Assembly: GCF_020532645.1 (NCBI RefSeq)
Contig: NZ_JAJAUZ010000008.1
Coordinates: forward strand, 122,989-186,988
DNA length: 64,000 bases
Source of the DNA: Streptomyces bambusae
GTDB lineage: Bacteria; Actinomycetota; Actinomycetes; Streptomycetales; Streptomycetaceae
Direction: 5' to 3'
Part shown: piece by piece, positions 43,845 to 53,861 of the stretch
How positions within the stretch are numbered: the stretch's first letter is position 1
Layout: every line of letters begins with the position of its first letter
Translations under genes and position numbers: made by a program
The notes under the pieces: generated by a model
Database searches by the model: none
Seen by the model: the letters and a program-made list of their open reading frames with translations, nothing else
What the model was told of the DNA's origin: nothing

Positions 43845-45089
43845 TCAGCTCGCGCCGCGGCGGTCGCGCAGGTCCGCCACGACACGGCCCACCGCGGCCC
43901 GGATCTGCTCCGTCTCCCGGAGGAAGTGCCAGTAGTCGGGGTGGCGGCCCTCCAGGCCGGCCACCGCGCGGTCGAGGCGCGCCACCGACTCGTCCAGGGG
44001 GCGCGCGTGCCGCGGGTCGGGGACGCTGCGGCCCTCCATCGCCAGCCGCTGGGCGTCGCGGATCGCGAACCGGGTCCGGTCCACCTCCTGCTGCGGGCTC
44101 GCCGCCACCGCCTCCAGCTGCCGCAGCCGGTCGCCCGCCGCCGACACCGCCTCGTCGGTCGCGTCGAGCAGCGCCCGTACGGTCCCCAGCAAGGCCGTCG
44201 CATCCGCCCAGCGCTGCTCCTGCCGGGCCGCGGCCGCCTCCCGGAGCCGCTCCTCGGCCTGCCGGACCGATCCGGCCGCCTGGTCCGGCACCCGCTGCAG
44301 GTCCTGCCAGCAGGCCGCGCTGAACCGCCGCCGCAGCTCGCTGAGGATCGGGTCCACCTGCCCGGCCCGCGTCTCCAGCGCCTGGGCCCGCGTCCGCAGG
44401 CTCACCAGCCGCCGGTCCATTTCCGCCGCCCGCTCCGGCAGCCGCTCGGCATCGGCCCGTATCGCCTCCGCCTCCCGCAGGACCCGGTCGGCGCGCTGCA
44501 CGGTCTCGGGTACGCCGTGCTGCCCGGCCCCTTCGTTCAGCCGGGTCAGCTCGGGGCCGAGCGCGGCGAGGCGCGCCGCGAGGTCGTCCGCCCGCAGGCC
44601 GGAGGCCCGTACGGCGTCCAGCGCGTCACTCGCGCCCAGCAGCGCGGCCTTGGCCCGCTCCCGGGCCGGCGCCACCCGCGCGAGCTGCGTCTCCGCGGTG
44701 TCCAGCAGCGGCTGCAGCCCCTGCGCGAACCGGTCCAGCTCGCCCTTGACCCGCACCAATTCGTCCCGGGCCCGCGTCAGCTCGGTACGCGCCCGGTCCG
44801 CGACCGAGGCCTCCAGCTCCGCCCGGTCCAGGTCGTACGCGTCGACGGACTGGATGTACGTGTGGCTGACCTCGTCGATCCGCCGCCCGAGCGCCGCGAA
44901 CCCCTCCGCGGCCTGGCGCGCGGCCGGCGACCGGTCGACGGCGGCGATGGTCTCGATGGAGATCCGCAGGTCCCGCTGTGCGGTGTCCAGCTCGTAGAAG
45001 GCCTCGGCGGCGCCGTCCTTGGCCGCTTGCGCGTCGGCCCGCCGGCTCTCGTCCCGCCCACCGAACCACCGCCGGGAAGTCGCCGTCAC
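43845..45089 (-). CDS. Long alpha-helical coiled-coil protein of unknown function
   Basis: The product of about 414 residues is almost entirely helical with heptad-like Leu/Ala patterns from about 25 to 410, for example ARTELTRARDELVRVKGELD and RAEEMDRRL-type segments. It has no signal peptide and a single Cys. The start GTG (45087-45089) gives VTATSRRWFGG and has GAGAGGG just upstream; ATG codons 11 and 15 residues earlier are possible. The layout resembles a PspA-like or TerB-neighbour scaffold, but no signature confirms this. It lies next to the Ter block and DUF4383; a role in membrane stress is a guess. Confidence 0.78.
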   Translation of the reverse strand: MTATSRRWFGGRDESRRADAQAAKDGAAEAFYELDTAQRDLRISIETIAAVDRSPAARQAAEGFAALGRRIDEVSHTYIQSVDAYDLDRAELEASVADRARTELTRARDELVRVKGELDRFAQGLQPLLDTAETQLARVAPARERAKAALLGASDALDAVRASGLRADDLAARLAALGPELTRLNEGAGQHGVPETVQRADRVLREAEAIRADAERLPERAAEMDRRLVSLRTRAQALETRAGQVDPILSELRRRFSAACWQDLQRVPDQAAGSVRQAEERLREAAAARQEQRWADATALLGTVRALLDATDEAVSAAGDRLRQLEAVAASPQQEVDRTRFAIRDAQRLAMEGRSVPDPRHARPLDESVARLDRAVAGLEGRHPDYWHFLRETEQIRAAVGRVVADLRDRRGAS

Positions 45090-45199
45090 AATCCCTCTCC
45101 CGTGCCCCGTCGCATCCGCCATGCCCCGGTCCATTCTCCCTCACGGCAACGGGTTTGCGTCCGTCCCCGCCCCTCCATGTAGGCTGTCTCCTCGTCCAC

Positions 45200-45274
45200 G
45201 GGTGCGTAGCTCAGGGGTAGAGCGCTGCTCTTACAAAGCAGATGTCGGCGGTTCGAAACCGTCCGCGCCCACCA
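45200..45274 (+). tRNA. tRNA-Val (anticodon TAC), CCA encoded
   Basis: The cloverleaf folds fully: acceptor GGGTGCG with CGCGCCC, D arm GCTC/GAGC, anticodon stem CTGCT/AGCAG around loop CTTACAA, T arm GGCGG/CCGTC with TTCGAAA. The 3' CCA is in the DNA. A terminator hairpin begins four bases later. Confidence 0.97.
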
Positions 45275-45277
45275 TGA

Positions 45278-45313
45278 CGGAGGCCCCCAGTCGATCTTGG
45301 CTGGGGGCCTCCG
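45278..45313 (+). terminator. Terminator of the tRNA-Val gene
   Basis: The 13-bp stem CGGAGGCCCCCAG/CTGGGGGCCTCCG closes a ten-base loop. It also lies just beyond the 3' end of the convergent secreted-protein gene (stop at 45336). Confidence 0.9.
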
Positions 45314-45335
45314 GCGTTCGGGGACGGGGCGGGCG

Positions 45336-45746
45336 CTACTTGAGGTCCACGGTCTGTTCGATGGTGGTGCCGGCCGGCCTCTTGATGGTGATGTTCTTGT
45401 CGAACTGGTGGGATTCGCCGTCGCCGTCCACGCAGGTGACCACGGCCTTGGCCGTCACGCCTTTCACCTTCGGGATACCGGTGAACTTGATGGAGTACTT
45501 CTCCGACGGCTCCTCGCCCGACAGTTCGGCCGTTCTGGGCGTCCCGCCCTTGGGGGTGATCGACACCTCTGTGACCAGTGTGTCGACGAATTCCTCCTCG
45601 CAGCTCGCGGTGCCCACGACGGTGACCCGGCTCGATTTCGGGTCGGCCTCCGCGGTGCCCGTGGCCGCGACCGGGAGGGCGGCGGCCAGTGAGGCTGCGG
45701 CCAGGGTGGCGGCGAGTCTTCTGCGCTTGCTGCTGAGGACCTGCAT
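45336..45746 (-). CDS. Small secreted protein of unknown function
   Basis: The 136-residue product has a clear signal peptide (MQVLSSKRRRLAATLAAASLAA, cleavage near residue 34, AEA). The mature part is beta-rich with two Cys (TASCEE near 49 and VVTCVDGDG near 105) that may form one disulfide. It ends ITIKRPAGTTIEQTVDLK. GGAGA precedes the ATG. I do not recognise the family. Its 3' end faces the tRNA gene. Confidence 0.8.
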   Translation of the reverse strand: MQVLSSKRRRLAATLAAASLAAALPVAATGTAEADPKSSRVTVVGTASCEEEFVDTLVTEVSITPKGGTPRTAELSGEEPSEKYSIKFTGIPKVKGVTAKAVVTCVDGDGESHQFDKNITIKRPAGTTIEQTVDLK

Positions 45747-46190
45747 GTCGGTCTCCGCTCGTCTGCTTCGGCCCGCGCTGACCGTGGAGAGGGACGTCGA
45801 AAGAGCTGGTCGCCGGTCCGGGCGCGGCGTCGGATCGCCACCTGCGGGGTGCCGTCGCTGGGATTGGGTGCGCCGGTCGGTGCGGCCATGGTCCACGCCC
45901 GTACGTCTCGTACGGGCGGGTGCCGTGCACGGGTGGCGCTGGAGGGGCGGTGCGGCCGAGGCGTCGGCTCCGGGGGTCTGCCCGCCGGATGCGGCTGCCG
46001 GGGCGGCCGTGGCTCCTACCACTCGACCGTAACGAGACCGGGTTGGTGTGTCCACTTGTGGCCCGTTCGCGGCCCGGTTCGCGGCCCGGGTCCCGGCCGC
46101 GCTCGCCGGCCGGGGAACGGAATGGGCTCCTCGACCGCCGAAGCGCCGGAGTTCCGCCCCGGGAGCAGGGCCCGGGAGGATACTCGGAGT
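45747..46190. other. 444-base intergenic region with a perfect hairpin palindrome
   Basis: No supported gene lies here. A perfect inverted repeat with 10-bp arms and the loop TCT (CGCCCGTACG at 45896-45905 and its complement at 45909-45918) is the main feature and could be an operator. Direct repeats of GTTCGCGGCCCG occur near 46064-46087. Promoters for the flanking divergent genes should be present but are not clear. Confidence 0.6.
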
Positions 46191-46439
46191 ATGTGTCGGA
46201 GTATTAAGACCCTGAGGCCGCCGGCCATTCCCGAGAAGGCTTCCGACGAGGAGATGCGGGCTGCGGCGCTGCAGTACGTGCGGAAGGTGTCCGGGTTCCG
46301 GGCGCCGGCCGCGCACAACCGGGAGGTGTTCGACGCGGCCGTTGCGGCCGTGGCGGAGGCGACCCGGGCGCTGCTGGACGGCATCGAGGTGCGCGGGAGC
46401 GGCGGGCACGCGCCCGCCCACGCTCACGCCCACGACTGA
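46191..46439 (+). CDS. DUF2277 family small protein
   Basis: The 82-residue protein starts MCRSIKTLRPPAIPEKASDEEM and continues AALQYVRKVSGFRAPAAHN, diagnostic of DUF2277, a short actinobacterial family of unknown function. It ends with a His/Ala-rich tail (HAPAHAHAHD) that may bind metal. GGAGGATACTCGGAGT precedes the ATG, with GGAGG at 16 bases and GGAG closer. No membrane segment is present. Confidence 0.88.
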   Translation: MCRSIKTLRPPAIPEKASDEEMRAAALQYVRKVSGFRAPAAHNREVFDAAVAAVAEATRALLDGIEVRGSGGHAPAHAHAHD

Positions 46440-46461
46440 CCGGCCCCCGGCGTGCTGCGGG

Positions 46462-46965
46462 TCAGGCCTGGGAGTGCGAGCGGCGGCGGACGACCCAGAC
46501 GGCGGTGCCCGCGGCGCCGGCGACCAGGGCGGCGCCGATGGCGATGTGAGCCGGGCTCGTGGTGTCGATGCTGCCGCCGAGGCCACCGCGGGCGGCGCCC
46601 GGGGTGACCGTGAAGTTGGCGGTCGTCGAGCGGTTGCCGCAGGTGAACCGGACCATGTACGTGCTGCCCGGCGTGACGTTGGCGGAGAGGGTCGCGTTGC
46701 CGCCCTGCAAGTCGTCGGAGGAGCCGAGAAGTCGCCGCAGAGTGGCAGACGAGATGAACGCCGTCGAGGTGGCGGTGGACGTGGTGTTCCGGCAGTTCCG
46801 GAGGGTGAGGCCGACCGTGCCGCCGGGGGCGGCCGAGGTCACCCCGCCGACGAGATCGGGGGTCGTCGAGCCGGCGGGCGCGGCGGCGGCGACGGCAGGG
46901 ATCAGGGCGGCGGTGGTCAGTGCGGTGGTCAGTGCGGTCGCGGCCGCGACGGTGGTCAGGCGCAT
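46462..46965 (-). CDS. Secreted or cell-surface protein with C-terminal membrane anchor
   Basis: The 167-residue protein begins with a signal peptide (MRLTTVAAATALTTALTTAALIPAVAAAA). A Thr/Ser-rich beta domain with two Cys (LRNCRNTT and RFTCGNRS) follows, and it ends with a transmembrane helix (IAIGAALVAGAAGTAVWVV) and RRRSHSQA. This is a type I membrane layout. The ending resembles that of sortase substrates, but no LPxTG or LAxTG motif is present. GAAGGAG precedes the ATG. It is a Streptomyces-type hypothetical surface protein; function unknown. Confidence 0.8.
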   Translation of the reverse strand: MRLTTVAAATALTTALTTAALIPAVAAAAPAGSTTPDLVGGVTSAAPGGTVGLTLRNCRNTTSTATSTAFISSATLRRLLGSSDDLQGGNATLSANVTPGSTYMVRFTCGNRSTTANFTVTPGAARGGLGGSIDTTSPAHIAIGAALVAGAAGTAVWVVRRRSHSQA

Positions 46966-47259
46966 GCGCGGAACTCCTTCTGCTCCTCGGAAACGGCGCG
47001 GCCAGGGCACGGATGTGACGCAGCTTCGGTTGCGCACCGCTGTGCTTCGGACGCTAGGAGCCGGGGCTTCCGGCGGCGATCGGGGCCGGGTGAACGGGTG
47101 AGCGGCACCGGATGAACGGGTGACCGCACTGCTCCGTACGGGGCCGCCCGCCCGGTGGCTCCCGCGGAACGCCCCGGGACCGGTGCCGGGGCATGCAGAA
47201 GGGGCCGGAGCGCGCAGCCGGATCCCCCTCCGGCGTGCGCACCCGGCCCCCGGGAGGCG

Positions 47260-47886
47260 TTACGCGGCCGTGGCCGGGTCCGGACGGCGCATCAGGTAGG
47301 CGGCCAGGGTGCCCGCGGCGAAGAGGGCGGCCACCGAGACGGCCGTACCGAGCCAGGTGGTGCCCAGCCACTGGGTGCCGAAGTAGCCGAGGGAGACGCT
47401 GTAGCCCGCCCAGACCATGCCGGCCAGAGCGGACCAGGGCAGGAAATCCTTGATGCGGCGGTGCGCTGCCCCCGCGGCGAGCGACACCACCGAGCGGCCG
47501 GCCGGGGCGAAGCGGGCGATCACCACGAGGAGGCCGCCGCCCCGGCTCAGGGCCCAGCCGAGGCGCTCCTGGGCGTTGGTCAGGCGCCGGGAGCGGGCGA
47601 TGGCCCGGTCGAGGCGGGCCCCGCCGCGCCAGGCCACCCGGTAGGCGGCCAGGTCGCCCAGGACGGAGGCGGTGGTCGCGCACACGAGCAGGGCCAGGAT
47701 GTCCGGCACCTGCTCGGGTCCGGGAGTGGCCGCCCCCGCGGCCCCGGCGGCGGCCGCAGCGGCGGCCGCCGTGATCACCAGTACTCCGCTGGGCAGTACG
47801 GGCAGGAAGACGTCGAGGATGACGGAAACGGCCACGACGGCGTAGATCCAGGGGCTCGTGGTCAGCGACCCCACAGTCTCAAGCAA
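47260..47886 (-). CDS. DedA/VTT-family membrane protein
   Basis: The 208-residue protein has about five membrane segments and the DedA signatures VILDVFLPVLPSGVLVI near residue 22, GDLAAYRVAWRGG near 77 and ARFAPAGRSVVSLAAGAA near 123 (the conserved FxPxxR motif). DedA proteins act as lipid or lipid-carrier flippases and support proton-motive-force homeostasis. The 142-base gap to the phosphatase gene downstream makes a shared operon unlikely. Confidence 0.9.
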   Translation of the reverse strand: MLETVGSLTTSPWIYAVVAVSVILDVFLPVLPSGVLVITAAAAAAAAGAAGAATPGPEQVPDILALLVCATTASVLGDLAAYRVAWRGGARLDRAIARSRRLTNAQERLGWALSRGGGLLVVIARFAPAGRSVVSLAAGAAHRRIKDFLPWSALAGMVWAGYSVSLGYFGTQWLGTTWLGTAVSVAALFAAGTLAAYLMRRPDPATAA

Positions 47887-48028
47887 AACGGGACTCCCCA
47901 GTCCGGTTGACGTGCATCGGCGGAACGCGCCGCGACGTCGCGGGGGAGCGGCAGGGGCGGCTTGGCTTGACAGCCATACAGCGTACGCCTGGGGTTCGGG
48001 AGGCGTACGACCGGGGTCCGCCCTTGTG

Positions 48029-49756
<1,728 letters not shown>

Positions 49757-49893
49757 CCGACTCCCCCTCCTCCGATGCCCCTCGCCTCAAGGTACGACGG
49801 GGAGGGGGCCGATGGTTCCTGATCGGACCCGGAGATCGTCCGGGGTGCGGCCCCCGGATTTCCCGGGGGCGCGCGGGGTGGCCGGCGGGGCGG

Positions 49894-50535
49894 TCAGCAG
49901 CCGTTGAGGACGTTCGTCAGGGCGGTCTTCTCGGCGGAGTCGATGGTCAGGCCCCAGTACTGCTTCACGTGCACCCAGCTGCGGGCGTACGTGCAGAGGT
50001 AGGCGGTGCGGGAGGGCAGCCACTCGGCCGGGTCCAGGTCGCCCTTGGCCTGGTTGACGTTGTCGGTGACGGCGATCAGCTGCGGCCGGGTGAGGTCGTT
50101 GGCGAACTGCTGGCGCTTGGAGGTGGTCCAGGAGTTCGCGCCCGAGCGCCAGGCCTCGGAGAGGGCGACGACGTGATCGATGTCCAGGTCCGAGGCGGCG
50201 GTCCAGGTGGCGCCGTCGTACTCCGAGTACCAGCTGCCGCTCACGGAGGCGCAGGCGGAGTCGGTGACGACGTTCACGCCGTCGCGCTTGAGCACGGTCT
50301 CGCGGGTGTTGCAGGTGCCGGAGACGGTGCTCCAGTGCGGGAACAGGTCGCGGCTGTAGCCGGTGGAGGAACCTTCCGCCTTGGGGGTCACCGTGGCCAG
50401 GTAGGCACGTGCGGCCGACGCGCTGATCGGGGTGGGCATTGCGGCCTGGGCGGCGGGCGCGTTCACGAGACCGGTGAAAGCGAGCGTTCCGATTGCTGCG
50501 AGCATGCCAAATCGACGCGCGTAGATGCCGGACAT
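49894..50535 (-). CDS. Secreted HNH-type nuclease (DUF1524-like)
   Basis: The 213-residue product has a signal peptide (RRFGMLAAIGTLAFTGLVNAPAAQA). The catalytic region is SDLDIDHVVALSEAWRSG near 130-147, followed by RPQLIAVTDNVNQAKGDLDPAEWLP with the conserved Asn and His/Asp positions of the secreted GmrSD/HNH nucleases. Cys pairs (GTCNTRE, SACAS) could form disulfides. It would degrade extracellular DNA for nutrient uptake. GAGGAG precedes the ATG. Confidence 0.88.
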   Translation of the reverse strand: MSGIYARRFGMLAAIGTLAFTGLVNAPAAQAAMPTPISASAARAYLATVTPKAEGSSTGYSRDLFPHWSTVSGTCNTRETVLKRDGVNVVTDSACASVSGSWYSEYDGATWTAASDLDIDHVVALSEAWRSGANSWTTSKRQQFANDLTRPQLIAVTDNVNQAKGDLDPAEWLPSRTAYLCTYARSWVHVKQYWGLTIDSAEKTALTNVLNGC

Positions 50536-50875
50536 GGGACTCCTCGGTGCGGGGGATGGAGGGCGTATCGGACCCCGGCGGGGCCCGGCCATCGTGGCGG
50601 CGCCGGATGTCGGTCGGGTGGGCGCCAGGTAACAGGGTGGCGACATGGCCACGTCAGATCAAGTCGTCCAACCGGTGTGAGTTAAGCGGAAGTTGAGATT
50701 CCGCCGTCTCGCGAGGCGGGTCCGGCGCGTGCGGGGGATCTCCGGGGCTCGAGCGGGGCGGGGCGGGGCGAGGCGGGGCCGGGGCCGGGGCCGGGGCTGG
50801 GGTCGAGTTCGGGGTCGAGGTCGGGACCAAAGGTCCATTCCGGGCCCACTGCGGCATCGCGTACCCTGTACGGAG
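50536..50875. other. 340-base intergenic region upstream of the riboswitch
   Basis: No supported gene is here. It holds the HNH-nuclease promoter (leftward), a dense G-run cluster at 50755-50802 and, at 50862-50867, a TACCCT hexamer about nine bases before the riboswitch, which is the likely -10 of the transporter transcript. Confidence 0.6.
50755..50802 (+). repeat. Run of GGGG blocks with G-quadruplex potential
   Basis: Eight GGGG blocks separated mostly by one or two bases (GGGGC, GGGGCC) run along the + strand. Such spacing allows several stable quadruplexes. The tract ends about 60 bases before the likely -10 of the riboswitch transcript. Confidence 0.85.
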
Positions 50876-51031
50876 CAGAAGGGGAGTAGCTCTTCGCCGG
50901 ACCGTCGACATACTGCTGGGTCACCCAGCCGGCGCCCGGAGGCAGGCCGCGGTCAGCGGCCGGCCAGCGAGACCTTCGGCCCGCAGTGTCCTGTGTACCC
51001 ACAGGGCGCCGCCGAGCCGAAGCGACCCCTG
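50876..51031 (+). ncRNA. yybP-ykoY-type (Mn2+) riboswitch
   Basis: The RNA contains hallmark segments of the actinobacterial yybP-ykoY motif: GGGGAGTAGC at 50881-50890, GTCGACATACTG near 50904-50915, the AGCGAGACCTTCGG core at 50966-50979 and AGCGACCCCTG at 51021-51031. The outer CAG..GGGG pairs with CCCCTG to close the structure. It lies 60 bases upstream of a TMEM165-type transporter gene, the usual target. Known members switch genes on with manganese. A short hairpin GAGG-TAACT-CCTC at 51078-51090 covers the ribosome site, so control may be translational. Confidence 0.85.
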
Positions 51032-51091
51032 AAACACCCCAGGTCTCTCGGTACGACGGCGTCCTGCCCGACCGATTGAGGTAACTCCTCC

Positions 51092-51673
51092 GTGATCAGC
51101 ATCAGCATCATGGCGATCGTCTTCGGCATCGTCTTCGTCGCCGAGCTGCCCGACAAGACGGCCCTCGCCGGCCTCATGCTCGGCACCCGCTACAAGGCGT
51201 CGTACGTCTTCGCCGGTGTCGCCGCCGCCTTCGCCGTGCACGTGGCGCTGGCCATCGCGGCCGGCAGCGTGCTGACACTGCTGCCGCAGCGGCTCGTCCA
51301 GGCCGTCGTCGGCGTGCTCTTCCTGGCCGGCGCGGCGATGCTGCTCCTCAAGAAGGACGACGGCGAGGAGGAGGTCAAGCCGCCCGCCGACCAGTCCTTC
51401 TGGAAGGTCTCCGGGGCGGGCTTCATGCTGATCCTGGTCGCGGAGTTCGGCGACCTCACGCAGATCATGACCGCCAACCTCGCCGCCCGCTACGACGACC
51501 CGCTCTCGGTCGGCCTCGGCGCGGTGCTCGCCCTGTGGGCGGTCGCCGGCATCGGCATCGTCGGCGGGCGCACCCTGATGAAGTACGTGCCGCTGCGGCT
51601 GATCACGAAGATCGCGGCCGGCGTGATGGCGGTCATGGCCGCGTTCAGCCTGTACGAGGCGATCGCGGGCTGA
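51092..51673 (+). CDS. TMEM165/GDT1 (UPF0016) family cation transporter
   Basis: The 193-residue protein has six membrane segments and both family motifs: FVAELPDKTALAG near residues 15-27 and LVAEFGDLTQIMTANL near 117-132, each with the acidic E-x-x-D residues that bind the ion. The family moves Mn2+ or Ca2+, typically exporting Mn2+ in bacteria. The GTG start follows GAGG, which sits in the hairpin described for the riboswitch. Regulation by a Mn2+ riboswitch supports a manganese-efflux role. Confidence 0.92.
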   Translation: MISISIMAIVFGIVFVAELPDKTALAGLMLGTRYKASYVFAGVAAAFAVHVALAIAAGSVLTLLPQRLVQAVVGVLFLAGAAMLLLKKDDGEEEVKPPADQSFWKVSGAGFMLILVAEFGDLTQIMTANLAARYDDPLSVGLGAVLALWAVAGIGIVGGRTLMKYVPLRLITKIAAGVMAVMAAFSLYEAIAG

Positions 51674-51702
51674 ACCGGGCCGTACGGCCCGCTCCCGGCG
51701 GC

Positions 51703-51746
51703 ACGAAGGGGCCCGCCCGGTGGACACCCACCGGGCGCCCCTTCGT
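51703..51746. terminator. Bidirectional terminator
   Basis: ACGAAGGGGC-CC-GCCCGGTGG pairs with CCACCGGGC-GCCCCTTCGT around the loop ACAC. It lies between the convergent transporter and HAD genes. Confidence 0.87.
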
Positions 51747-51767
51747 ACGCGGTCTGCCGCCCGCAGG

Positions 51768-52448
51768 TCAGGCGGCGGCCGGGTGCACGGTCAGCGTGAT
51801 CGAGCCGTCCGCCGCGGACTCCACGCGGACCGCCGTCAGGTCCGGCACGTGCACCGTCGGGCCGTGCTCGCCGGCCCGCGGGCCGACGCCGACCACCCGC
51901 ATGCCCGCGGCCCGGCCGGCCTCGATGCCGGCGCCGGAGTCCTCGAAGACGATGCAGTCCGCCGGGTCGACGCCCAGTTCGGCGGCGCCCTTGAGGAAGC
52001 CCTCCGGGTGCGGCTTGCTGGCCGCGACGGACTCGGCGGTCACCCGGACCCCGGGGATCGGCAGCGCGGAGGCCGTCATGCGGGCCGTCGCCAGGGCCTC
52101 GTCGGCCGAGGTGACCAGCGCGTGCGGCAGCTCTTCGAGCGCCGCCAGGAACGCGGGCGCGCCCTCGACCGGCACCACACCGTCCGTGTCGGCGGTCTCG
52201 CGGGCCAGCATCACGGCGTTGTCCGCGTGGTTGAGCTCCATCGGGCGGTCCGGGAGGAGCAGCGCCATCGTCGCGTACCCCTGGCGGCCGTGGACCACCT
52301 TCATGGCCGCGTCGGGATCCAGGCCGTGGCTCTGCGCCCAGTCCCGCCAGCAGCGTTCGACCACCGCGTCCGAGTTGACCAGGGTCCCGTCCATGTCGAG
52401 GAGCAGGGCGCGGGCGGAGAGGACGACGGGGGTGGTGCTGGCCGGCAT
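51768..52448 (-). CDS. HAD-superfamily sugar-phosphatase/beta-phosphoglucomutase-like protein
   Basis: The 226-residue protein has HAD motif I ALLLDMDGTLVNSDA near residue 14, motif II HALVTSADEALA, motif III KPHPEGFL and motif IV CIVFEDSGAGIEAGRAAGM near 168-186. It resembles 2-deoxyglucose-6-phosphate and glycerol-phosphate phosphatases. GGAGTCCC precedes the ATG. A palindrome at 52524-52544, 75 bases upstream, suggests regulation by an unknown repressor. The substrate is unspecified. Confidence 0.9.
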   Translation of the reverse strand: MPASTTPVVLSARALLLDMDGTLVNSDAVVERCWRDWAQSHGLDPDAAMKVVHGRQGYATMALLLPDRPMELNHADNAVMLARETADTDGVVPVEGAPAFLAALEELPHALVTSADEALATARMTASALPIPGVRVTAESVAASKPHPEGFLKGAAELGVDPADCIVFEDSGAGIEAGRAAGMRVVGVGPRAGEHGPTVHVPDLTAVRVESAADGSITLTVHPAAA

Positions 52449-52523
52449 CGGTGGGACTCCAGACGGGCGCGGAAAGAGAACAAGCGGTTCCGTCCACCGG
52501 TCAGGGAGTGCGGACGGAACCAC

Positions 52524-52544
52524 TTTGTTTCTTCACGATACAAA
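52524..52544 (-). promoter_or_regulatory. Inverted repeat, candidate operator for the HAD gene
   Basis: TTTGTTTC and GATACAAA form an inverted repeat with one mismatch and a five-base gap. It lies in an AT-rich patch of an otherwise GC-rich gap, 76 bases upstream of the HAD start and 12 bases past the KamA stop. The promoter itself is not clear. Confidence 0.55.
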
Positions 52545-52556
52545 ATACAGCCTGGT

Positions 52557-53861
52557 CTACGCCAGTGCTGCCGCATCACCGAAAAAAGCCGGGTCCGTGC
52601 CGAGCGCCGGCCGCAGCTCGTCGAACCACGTCGCCGTCGGGGACCACGAGGCGAAGAAGACCCGTCCCGTGTGGCCGGGTTCGCGGGACTGCAGGAAGCT
52701 GCACACGAACACCTTCTGCCCGCCGATCTCGGCCTCCCCGGACAGCAGCACCTTGCCCGGAGTGGCGGACATCACGGGACCGCGCGCGGTCCGCGCCAGC
52801 CCGGAGACCCGGCGCAGCGCCCCTTGGTAGACGGCGAGGGCCCGGGTCAGCGGCAGCGCGAAGTACTCGCTGGCCCCGGTGTCCCGCTCGACGAACGTGT
52901 AGTACGGCTGCACGCCCAGCTGCACCATCTCCCGCCACATGTCCGCCCAGACCCCCGGGTCGTCGTTGACGTGGCGGACCATGGGCGCCTGCGCGCGCAG
53001 CACCGCACCCGTGCCGCGGAGCCGGGCGATCGCCCGGCGGACCGCCGGCGTGGACAGCTCGCGGCCGTGCGAGAAATGCGTCATCAGCGCCAGCGACCGG
53101 CCTGCCGCCACGCACTCCGACAGCAGCCGCATCAGGTCGTCGGCGTCCGGGTCGGTCAGGAACCGGTACGGCCAGTAGCTCAGCGCCTTCGTGCCGATGC
53201 GGATGTTGCGGACATGGCCGAGGCCGGGGGAGAGCAGCGGTTCGAGGACCGCCCGGAGCCGGTCGGCGGACATGATCAGGGGGTCGCCGCCGGTCACCAG
53301 CACGTCCGTCACCTCGGGGTGGGCCCGGAGGTACTCGACGGCGGCGTCCGGGCCGGGGAGGTGCTGCTTCAGCTCGGGCATGCCGACGAACTGCGCCCAG
53401 CGGAAGCAGTACCCGCAGTACGCGTGGCAGGTCTGGCCGTGGGCGGGGAAGAGCAGCACGGTCTCGCGGTACTTGTGCTGGAGGCCGGGCACGGCGACGC
53501 CGCCCATCCGCGGCACGTTGAGTTCCAGCTGGCCGCCCGGGTGCGGATGCAGCAGCCGCCGCTGGCGGTCCGCCTCGGCCCGCACCACCGCGCGCGGCGC
53601 ACCGGCCGCGACGAGGTCGCTCATGACGGCGAACATCTTCTCCGGCAGCATCGCCCGGTGCGGGAACGTCAGCCGGAACATCGGGTCGTCGGGGGCCCGA
53701 TCCCAGTCGATCAGCTCGTCCAGGACGTAGTTGTTGACCTTGAACGGCAGTACGGAGGCCACCACGCGCATCTCGTGACGGGTGGCCTCGTCGAATGCCC
53801 GGACGGGTGGGAGGTCGGCGAGACGCTCCCCGGGCACGGCACGCATGACTGGCCTGTCCAT
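52557..53861 (-). CDS. KamA-family radical SAM enzyme (lysine 2,3-aminomutase-like)
   Basis: The 434-residue protein has the radical SAM cluster motif CHAYCGYC (Cys145, 149 and 152) and the SAM region VTDVLVTGGDPLIMS near 194-208. It lines up with KamA along its length, including FPHRAMLPEKMF near the N-terminus. KamA proteins move an amino group in amino acids using PLP; the PLP Lys lies near RIGTKALSYW or in the C-terminal TPGKVLLSGE. No lysine-catabolism genes are nearby, so it may be a KamA-like enzyme acting on another amino acid. The start ATG at 53861 has CAGGCT seven bases upstream. Confidence 0.87.
   Translation of the reverse strand: MDRPVMRAVPGERLADLPPVRAFDEATRHEMRVVASVLPFKVNNYVLDELIDWDRAPDDPMFRLTFPHRAMLPEKMFAVMSDLVAAGAPRAVVRAEADRQRRLLHPHPGGQLELNVPRMGGVAVPGLQHKYRETVLLFPAHGQTCHAYCGYCFRWAQFVGMPELKQHLPGPDAAVEYLRAHPEVTDVLVTGGDPLIMSADRLRAVLEPLLSPGLGHVRNIRIGTKALSYWPYRFLTDPDADDLMRLLSECVAAGRSLALMTHFSHGRELSTPAVRRAIARLRGTGAVLRAQAPMVRHVNDDPGVWADMWREMVQLGVQPYYTFVERDTGASEYFALPLTRALAVYQGALRRVSGLARTARGPVMSATPGKVLLSGEAEIGGQKVFVCSFLQSREPGHTGRVFFASWSPTATWFDELRPALGTDPAFFGDAAALA

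Noticed and set aside
46462..46965. Sortase-anchored surface protein
   Set aside because: The C-terminal helix and Arg tail resemble a sorting signal, but no LPxTG or LAxTG motif precedes the helix.
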